From NCBI GenBank assembly GCA_025758065.1, contig CP107199.1, positions 3,135,501-3,199,500 on the forward strand: a stretch of DNA of 64,000 nt. Direction: 5' to 3'. The notes beneath the pieces were generated by a model. The model was not told the origin of the DNA, did not search any database, and saw nothing but the letters and a program-made list of their open reading frames with translations. This DNA is from Lachnospiraceae bacterium (lineage in GTDB: Bacteria; Bacillota; Clostridia; Lachnospirales; Lachnospiraceae). Position 1 is the first letter of the stretch, and each line of letters starts with the position of its first letter. Both the position numbers and the translations under genes were made by a program. This document shows positions 58,801 to 64,000 of the stretch, in pieces.

Positions 58801-60414
58801 ATGACACAGTGGAAGATCCAGCCAGAAGACTGGAAAGAAGACTACAAAGAATTTGACGAAGCAACAGAAAAGTTTTACAGGGGGGAAATGGATGCAAAAA
58901 CCTATAAGGGCATTTCTGGCGGCTTCGGAAGCTATGCCCAAAGAGGCGGAAATGCCAGTATGCTCCGTCTGCGTATGTCCGGCGGTGTTATGGATCTGAA
59001 GAAGCTTAAATTCATTGCTGACGCTATTGAGACATACCACATTAAAAGAGTCCATCTAACCACCTGCCAGACTTTACAGCTTCACGACCTGGATGAAGAG
59101 ACTGTAAAGATTCTTGCAGTAGAAGCCTTGAAATGCGGCATCGTTACCAGAGGTGGTGGTGGAGACTTTCCAAGGAATGTAACAGTTTCTCCCTTATCCG
59201 GAATTGAAAACGGAGAATATTTTAATGTACTTCCATGGGCACTGGCTGCTGCAGACTACCTGATGACTTATATTAAAGGACCGAAGCTTCCAAGAAAGTT
59301 AAAAGTTGGTTTTTCCAATACACCTGCAAACCTGACCCACGCAACCTTCCGTGATTTGGGCTTTGCAGCAAGAGAAGACGGGACTTTTGATGTTTACAGT
59401 GCAGGTGGTCTGGGAAATAACCCTGCTTTCGGCGTAAAAGTAGCTGAAAAAGTTGAAAAGAACCAGATTCTTTACTACATTGAAGCTATGCATCAGATGT
59501 TTTTAACTTATGGTAATTATGAAAACCGTGCAAAGGCAAGAAGCCGGTATATGCAGCAGACCTTAGGCGGTGCTGAACAATATAAAGCAGCATTTTTAGA
59601 GAAATTAAAAGAAGTAAAAGCGCAAGGGAAAGATCTGACCCTACAGCTTTCTGAGGATGAAATGGAATGTGGCACTGCTGCAGGCTTAAGCACCTGCAGC
59701 CACGATACTGAGCAGGAAAATAACGGCCCGACTGCTGTATTTACTGCACCTGGAAGAAATCGCGTATATGCCCAGAAACAGCCGGGGCTCTATAGCGTGC
59801 TCTGTCATCCGGTCGGTGGAACACCGGATCCTGTTTTATTTGTAAACCTGTACAAAGTAATCTGTGATATTCCAGGTGCACAGCTTCGCCTTTGTCCAGA
59901 TGAATCATTCTATGTAATTAACTGCCGCGAAGAAGATTTAGGACCTGTTCTGCACGCAACAAAGGGTGGGGCTAAAACTGTTTTTGAAGAATCTGTAGCC
60001 TGCATTGGAGCCCATGTATGCCAGCAGGGCATCCGTGATTCCCAGGGACTTTTACAGAAACTAGTGGAAATGGAACGAAAAGAACAGTTTGCTGACGGAA
60101 TTCTGCCAAAGATCCATATTTCCGGCTGCCCATCTTCCTGCGGTACCCATCAGATTGGCGTGATCGGTTTCAGAGGCGGTGCCAAAACTGTAGATAACGT
60201 GCTTAAACCAGCATTTAATCTTTATATCAACGGCAGTGATGTCCAGGGCCAGGAACGTATGGGAAAAGAAATTGGAACTATGTTAGAAGAACAGATCCCT
60301 GACTTTTTATGTACATTGGGACATACAGTAAGTAACAGTGGCACAGATTTTAAAACCTGGTTTGCAAAGAATCCGGAAGGTATTGAATCCATTGCAGTAT
60401 CTTTCCTTGTATAA
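58801..60414 (+). CDS. siroheme-dependent nitrite/sulfite reductase
   Basis: The 537-residue hemoprotein has the duplicated ferredoxin-like/4Fe-4S siroheme fold. The cluster ligands are Cys401-x5-Cys407 (CIGAHVC) and Cys443-x3-Cys447 (GCPSSCG), and the RxxxR siroheme region HLTTCQTLQLHDL precedes. It reduces sulfite to sulfide or nitrite to ammonia with ferredoxin-like donors; which one cannot be told. Its cofactor genes lie at 49461-52622, separated from it by the NUDIX and Jet genes. Confidence 0.9.
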   Translation: MTQWKIQPEDWKEDYKEFDEATEKFYRGEMDAKTYKGISGGFGSYAQRGGNASMLRLRMSGGVMDLKKLKFIADAIETYHIKRVHLTTCQTLQLHDLDEETVKILAVEALKCGIVTRGGGGDFPRNVTVSPLSGIENGEYFNVLPWALAAADYLMTYIKGPKLPRKLKVGFSNTPANLTHATFRDLGFAAREDGTFDVYSAGGLGNNPAFGVKVAEKVEKNQILYYIEAMHQMFLTYGNYENRAKARSRYMQQTLGGAEQYKAAFLEKLKEVKAQGKDLTLQLSEDEMECGTAAGLSTCSHDTEQENNGPTAVFTAPGRNRVYAQKQPGLYSVLCHPVGGTPDPVLFVNLYKVICDIPGAQLRLCPDESFYVINCREEDLGPVLHATKGGAKTVFEESVACIGAHVCQQGIRDSQGLLQKLVEMERKEQFADGILPKIHISGCPSSCGTHQIGVIGFRGGAKTVDNVLKPAFNLYINGSDVQGQERMGKEIGTMLEEQIPDFLCTLGHTVSNSGTDFKTWFAKNPEGIESIAVSFLV

Positions 60415-60419
60415 AACGC

Positions 60420-60448
60420 TTTTCATTTTAACCGGGCTGGTGTATAAT
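60420..60448 (+). promoter_or_regulatory. promoter of the SseB-like gene
   Basis: TTTTCA (60420-60425) and TATAAT (60443-60448) separated by 17 bp, 33 bp before the start. Confidence 0.6.
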
Positions 60449-60480
60449 CTTCATATCATGCCCGATTTTAGGAGGAAACA

Positions 60481-61983
60481 ATGGGATTATTTTCAAATAA
60501 AAAAGCTCAGGCAGATGGATTTTCATTTGCTGTAGATGAAGTTTATGCATTAAAAGAAGGAAAAAGCGTAGTTGTTACCGGCAAGATGACAAGTGGAAAA
60601 GTAACTCCGGGAACGGCTGCTATCTGTTTAGACGAAGAAGGAAAGCCGGCTTTCCACTGCACCATCGAAGGGATCGAGCAGGGAACCAAGTTAATGAAGA
60701 TAGCTTCTGCTGATATGAAGGGAACTTATGGACCACATTATGGCTTTAAATTAAGGGGCGCTGTAAAAGAAGATGTTCCCAAAGGCGCAGTTTTAGTTCC
60801 TGTTACTGATGAACTGTTAGAAACAGTAAGCGAAACTGAAGAACCGGCGTTTACAGCTGTTCCTGCTCCAAAGATCATTGATTTTGCAAAGTTCTCCGGT
60901 CTTACCATGGATGATTTTACCGGTGTGCCAGAAGCAAATGAAGCTGATCTGGAAGCAGTTAAAAAAGCAGGAGAACGGGATGAAAACCTGGCAGCCCTTC
61001 TGCCAAAGAAGAGGGAAGATGAACTTTCTATCCTGGTTGCAGGAGAAGGAAGTCTTTCCGAAGCTTTACTGGTGCCTATGTCTGTAAAAGAATGCATTTT
61101 CATGATGTGCCGCTTACAGCAGATGAATGAACAGGCAGAAATGCCAGATTACAACGAAAAAGGACAGCTGATCTACGATGCTATTGTTGAAAAGTTAAAA
61201 ATGGCATCTTCCCTGTATGTGCTTTTAGATAAAGCTACCGGTCTTCCTTATATTATTGAGGGGACCATTGATGTTTACTCTGAAGAGATCCTGGCAAAAC
61301 ATGCCCTGCATTTTTATGAGAACCAGTACCATAAATCTTTAGTATTAAAAGAAATTCCAAAGAAGAGTACCGGACTTCCAGGACGGATCAGCCTGTTTGC
61401 ATGGCTGTACTATCTGGGAATGGATAACATTCTTGTTAATAACGGATCCTACCAGTTGTTAATGAAACGCTCTGACTTCTTAGAAGATATTGCGGAAGAA
61501 AAGGGAGCAGAACTTCCGGTTCCTGTATTCAACCCGGCTCTGCGCTTTGAAATGGCAGATCTTATGGGTGAAGTAAGATGGCCTGTAACTTATCCTGAAA
61601 GAGAAGAAAAATTGGCAGCAAAGAAAAATGCTGTATTAAATGAACTGGTTAAGAGTAAATTACTGGTTCCTGTTAAATACAATGGTGACTTAAATGTAGG
61701 GCAGAACAGTTTAAGTGCAGAACAGGGACAGGGCCTGATCCTTCCGCGGATCACCAATAAGCAGAAGCAGTCCTTCCTTCCACTGTTTACAGACTGGATG
61801 GAATTTGAGAAAGCTTATAAGCGCAACGACTGGGGCTGTGTTGTCTTTACCATGGCAGATGCCATCCGGGCAACCGGCGGTGACAACATCGTTATCAATC
61901 CTCTCACTGAAAATCTGACTCTTGACAGAGAGGATATGAAGGCGGTCATTGAAATTTATAAAAATCTTAAAAACGTCAAGTAA
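60481..61983 (+). CDS. protein with EF-Tu domain-II-like N terminus and SseB-like C terminus
   Basis: The 500-residue protein starts with a small beta domain (FAVDEVYALKEGKSVVVTGK to about residue 110) resembling translation-factor domain 2, followed by a linker and two SseB-like modules of about 120-130 residues (SMSVKECIFMMC-type, then AKKNAVLNELVKSKLLVPV...GGDNIVINPLTENLTL). SseB-type domains occur in enhanced-serine-sensitivity and related proteins of unclear role. The start has TTAGGAGG. It has no operon partner. Confidence 0.6.
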   Translation: MGLFSNKKAQADGFSFAVDEVYALKEGKSVVVTGKMTSGKVTPGTAAICLDEEGKPAFHCTIEGIEQGTKLMKIASADMKGTYGPHYGFKLRGAVKEDVPKGAVLVPVTDELLETVSETEEPAFTAVPAPKIIDFAKFSGLTMDDFTGVPEANEADLEAVKKAGERDENLAALLPKKREDELSILVAGEGSLSEALLVPMSVKECIFMMCRLQQMNEQAEMPDYNEKGQLIYDAIVEKLKMASSLYVLLDKATGLPYIIEGTIDVYSEEILAKHALHFYENQYHKSLVLKEIPKKSTGLPGRISLFAWLYYLGMDNILVNNGSYQLLMKRSDFLEDIAEEKGAELPVPVFNPALRFEMADLMGEVRWPVTYPEREEKLAAKKNAVLNELVKSKLLVPVKYNGDLNVGQNSLSAEQGQGLILPRITNKQKQSFLPLFTDWMEFEKAYKRNDWGCVVFTMADAIRATGGDNIVINPLTENLTLDREDMKAVIEIYKNLKNVK

Positions 61984-61989
61984 AAATAC

Positions 61990-62018
61990 TTGACATTGCT
62001 TTCCACATCGTGTATGAT
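61990..62018 (+). promoter_or_regulatory. promoter of ylxM-ffh
   Basis: TTGACA (61990-61995) and TATGAT (62013-62018) with 17-bp spacing, starting 7 bp after the upstream stop codon. This marks ylxM as beginning at 62035 rather than at the upstream TTG. Confidence 0.8.
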
Positions 62019-62034
62019 AGCACAGGTGGTTGAA

Positions 62035-62379
62035 ATGGAAAAAATCGTTGAACAGGGTCTGTTGTTTGATTTCTATGGAGAACTGCTGACGGAACACCAG
62101 CGTCGTATTTACGAAGATATGGTGTTAAATGATCTTTCGCCCAGCGAGATCGCAAAGGAGCAGGGGATCAGCCGTCAGAGTGTTCACGATCTTAAGAAAC
62201 GGTGCGACAAGATACTGGAAGAATATGAAACAAAATTGCAGCTGGTAGCCAAGTTTATGAAAATCCGGGAGATGATCCGGGAATTAGATGATCTTGCTGA
62301 TACCTGTGCAAAAACCAGAGATATGGCTCTGATCGACCAGATCCGGAAACTTTCCGGAGAGATTACAGCCACACTTTAG
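62035..62379 (+). CDS. ylxM: YlxM family DNA-binding protein, SRP-associated
   Basis: The 114-residue protein has a sigma-70 region 4-like helix-turn-helix (LTEHQRRIYEDMVLNDLSPSEIA, abbreviated; GISRQSVHDLKKRC). YlxM precedes ffh in most Firmicutes and is reported to stimulate SRP GTPases. The ATG at 62035 has AGGTGG 6 nt upstream; the frame extends upstream over the promoter but is not used. The gap to ffh is 10 bp. Confidence 0.93.
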   Translation: MEKIVEQGLLFDFYGELLTEHQRRIYEDMVLNDLSPSEIAKEQGISRQSVHDLKKRCDKILEEYETKLQLVAKFMKIREMIRELDDLADTCAKTRDMALIDQIRKLSGEITATL

Positions 62380-62389
62380 GAGGTTATGA

Positions 62390-63772
62390 ATGGCTTTTGA
62401 AAGCTTATCCGACAAATTGCAGAATATTTTCAAAAACCTACGTGGCAAAGGCCGGCTTTCTGAAGCAGATGTAAAAGCTGCCTTAAAGGAAGTTAAAATG
62501 GCACTTCTGGAAGCAGATGTAAGCTTTAAAGTAGTTAAGCAGTTCATCAGCTCCATTCAGGAAAGAGCTGTAGGGGAAGAGGTATTCGGAAGCCTGACAC
62601 CAGGACAGACTGTTATTAAGATCGTAACAGAAGAACTGGTAAAGCTGATGGGCTCTGAAACCACAGAAATAGCCTTAAAACCGGGCAATGAGATCACAGT
62701 CATTATGATGGCAGGTCTTCAGGGTGCCGGTAAAACCACAACAACAGCCAAGATTGCTGCCAAGTTAAAAGCAAAAGGAAGAAAACCGCTGTTAGTTGCC
62801 TGCGATGTATATCGTCCGGCTGCTATTAAACAGCTGCAGATCAACGGCGAGAAAGTTGATGTGCCTGTATTCTCCATGGGCGATAAGATCAGCCCGGTGG
62901 ATATTGCCAAAGCCGCTGTGGAACATGCTTCCAAGAACAATTTTAATGTAGTGATCCTGGATACAGCCGGCCGTCTTCATGTAGATGAAAACATGATGGA
63001 AGAGCTGGAGCAGATCAAGGAAGCAGTCAATGTATATCAGACCATACTGGTAGTTGATGCCATGACTGGTCAGGATGCAGTCAATGTTTCCGGAACCTTT
63101 AATGATAAGATCGGTATTGATGGTGTGATCCTTACAAAGCTGGATGGCGATACCCGAGGCGGTGCAGCCCTTTCTATCCGCTCTGTCACCGGAAAACCTA
63201 TTTTATACATCGGTATGGGAGAAAAGCTCTCTGACCTGGAGCAGTTTTATCCAGACCGTATGGCCTCCAGAATCCTTGGAATGGGTGATATCCAGTCTCT
63301 CATTGAGAAAGCAGCAGCCCAGGTAGATGAGGAACAGGCCAAAGAGTTATCCCAGAAGCTGCGCAAGGCAGAGTTTGATTACAATGATTTCTTAAACCAG
63401 ATGCAGCAGATCAGGAAAATGGGCGGTATGGGAAGTATCCTTTCCATGATGCCTGGTGTGGGGAGCCAGTTAGCTGGTGTAGATATGGATGAAGGCGAAC
63501 GGTCTATGCACCGTGTAGAATCTATTATCCTTTCCATGACAAAAGAGGAACGGGCTAATCCGGGACTGATAAATCCATCCCGCAAACAGCGTATTGCAAA
63601 AGGCGCTGGCGTAGATATTGGCGAAGTAAACCGTCTGGTAAAGCAGTTTGACCAGATGAAAAAAATGATGAAACAGATGCCGGGACTCATGGGCGGCGGC
63701 AAGCGCAAAGGCATGAAAGGTCTTGGCGGTTTAGGCGGTCTTATGGGCGGCAAGATGAAGCTTCCATTTTAA
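62390..63772 (+). CDS. ffh: signal recognition particle protein Ffh
   Basis: The 460-residue SRP GTPase has G1 GLQGAGKTTTTAKIA, DVYRPAAIKQL, DTAGRLHVDENMMEEL and TKLDGDTRGGAALS, and a methionine-rich M domain (QMRKMGGMGSILSMMP, then MKKMMKQMPGLMGG) that binds signal peptides and SRP RNA. It ends with a Gly/Met/Lys tail. Site TAGGAGG. Its receptor ftsY is at 40971. Confidence 0.96.
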   Translation: MAFESLSDKLQNIFKNLRGKGRLSEADVKAALKEVKMALLEADVSFKVVKQFISSIQERAVGEEVFGSLTPGQTVIKIVTEELVKLMGSETTEIALKPGNEITVIMMAGLQGAGKTTTTAKIAAKLKAKGRKPLLVACDVYRPAAIKQLQINGEKVDVPVFSMGDKISPVDIAKAAVEHASKNNFNVVILDTAGRLHVDENMMEELEQIKEAVNVYQTILVVDAMTGQDAVNVSGTFNDKIGIDGVILTKLDGDTRGGAALSIRSVTGKPILYIGMGEKLSDLEQFYPDRMASRILGMGDIQSLIEKAAAQVDEEQAKELSQKLRKAEFDYNDFLNQMQQIRKMGGMGSILSMMPGVGSQLAGVDMDEGERSMHRVESIILSMTKEERANPGLINPSRKQRIAKGAGVDIGEVNRLVKQFDQMKKMMKQMPGLMGGGKRKGMKGLGGLGGLMGGKMKLPF

Positions 63773-63872
63773 GCTTCTGGCAAACTTAGATAGTCAGACA
63801 GGTGTTCCTGTATGTCTAACATATAAAAACGAAAACAAATAGAAAAGATTAATTTTACGGAGGTATGTAACA
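63773..63872 (+). other. gap between ffh and rpsP
   Basis: AGACAGG and CCTGTATGTCT form a small hairpin (about 63797-63820) without a T run, then AACGAAAACAAATAG and the rpsP site ACGGAGG. No SRP RNA or other gene is evident. Confidence 0.4.
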
Positions 63873-64000
63873 ATGGCAGTAAAGATGAGATTAAGAAGAA
63901 TGGGACAGAAGAAGGCTCCTTTTTATAGAATCGTAGTTTCTGATTCCAGATCCCCAAGAGACGGAAAGTTCATCGAGGAAGTTGGATATTATGATTCCAC
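63873..64000 (+). CDS. rpsP: 30S ribosomal protein S16 (partial, runs off the window)
   Basis: The first 42 residues (MAVKMRLRRMGQKKAPFYR, VSDSRSPRDGKFIEEVGYYD) are unmistakable S16. The ylxM-ffh-rpsP order is typical of Firmicutes. The ribosome binding site ACGGAGG precedes the ATG. The 3' end lies outside the window. Confidence 0.97.
   Translation, partial: MAVKMRLRRMGQKKAPFYRIVVSDSRSPRDGKFIEEVGYYDS

Noticed and set aside
53372..60414. JetD nuclease in or near the Jet operon
   Set aside because: No TOPRIM/DUF2220-like frame exists on either strand between 52.6 and 60.5 kb.
63773..63872. SRP RNA gene beside ffh
   Set aside because: The gap is 100 bp with only a small hairpin and lacks the conserved domain IV tetraloop motif.
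1..64000. CRISPR array or prophage
   Set aside because: No regularly spaced direct repeats and no phage structural, integrase or lysis genes were seen; the only complete mobile element is IS66.

Overview
The window is a chromosomal segment of a Gram-positive gut-type Clostridia, most likely a Lachnospiraceae member. I infer this from the conserved gene orders yceD-rpmF-plsX-acpP-rnc-smc-ftsY and ylxM-ffh-rpsP, strong AGGAGG ribosome binding sites, the pta-ackA acetate pathway, the paired UPF0237/UPF0210 proteins and moderate GC. I cannot name a species. Almost everything is core genome on the plus strand. The minus-strand exceptions are upp, an exported protein, a tRNA-Leu and tmcAL.

Layout. 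1-4.66 kb is an accessory, partly decayed stretch: the end of an unknown gene, a small gene with an apparent frameshift in an A9 tract, a metallophosphoesterase, a poly(ADP-ribose) glycohydrolase-type macrodomain protein, a TIGR00300 (ornithine cyclodeaminase-like) enzyme, gene remnants and two 165-bp MITE-like elements. 4.8-9.0 kb holds a type IIA topoisomerase pair (ParE/ParC-like). 9.2-14.5 kb holds asd, galM, topB and a left-handed beta-helix protein. 14.5-16.7 kb runs on the minus strand (upp, exported protein, tRNA-Leu). 16.8-25.8 kb has an orphan anti-sigma-like protein, polA, coaE, walJ, the UPF0237/UPF0210 pair, a phosphatase pair and a methyltransferase. tmcAL and a complete IS66-family insertion sequence (27185-29452, 8-bp target duplication) follow. 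29.6-34.2 kb carries an HtrA protease, a cyclic-di-AMP receptor of the PII-like type, pta and ackA. 34.4-41.9 kb is the lipid/ribosome/Smc/FtsY cluster. 42-46.8 kb has threonine ammonia-lyase, a ClC transporter, a lipoprotein and a broken ammonium transporter-PII fusion. 46.9-60.4 kb is a tightly packed run: DUF368 (PopT-type) carrier, D-Ala-D-Ala carboxypeptidase, three siroheme synthesis genes, a NUDIX hydrolase, a JetABC/MksBEF-like condensin operon and a siroheme-dependent sulfite/nitrite reductase. 60.5-64 kb has an SseB-like protein, ylxM, ffh and the start of rpsP.

How the genes fit together. The siroheme genes (49461-52622) make the cofactor of the reductase at 58801. The Jet-like operon lies between them and lacks the JetD nuclease, which suggests a resident chromosome-organising complex rather than a defence-island Wadjet. 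Smc-FtsY, Ffh and the topoisomerases supply chromosome and secretion housekeeping. pta-ackA supply acetate-type energy metabolism.

Most notable signal. A family of inverted-repeat elements (34 to 158 bp, or one end only) lies directly upstream of five genes, and a sixth gene has a short remnant. The right end (AGARCAT) is exactly 10 nt before the Shine-Dalgarno AGGAGG in five cases and 9 nt in the sixth, although the 10-nt spacer is not conserved. This fixed geometry in unrelated leaders suggests either a mobile element with unusual site choice or a shared leader-RNA device.
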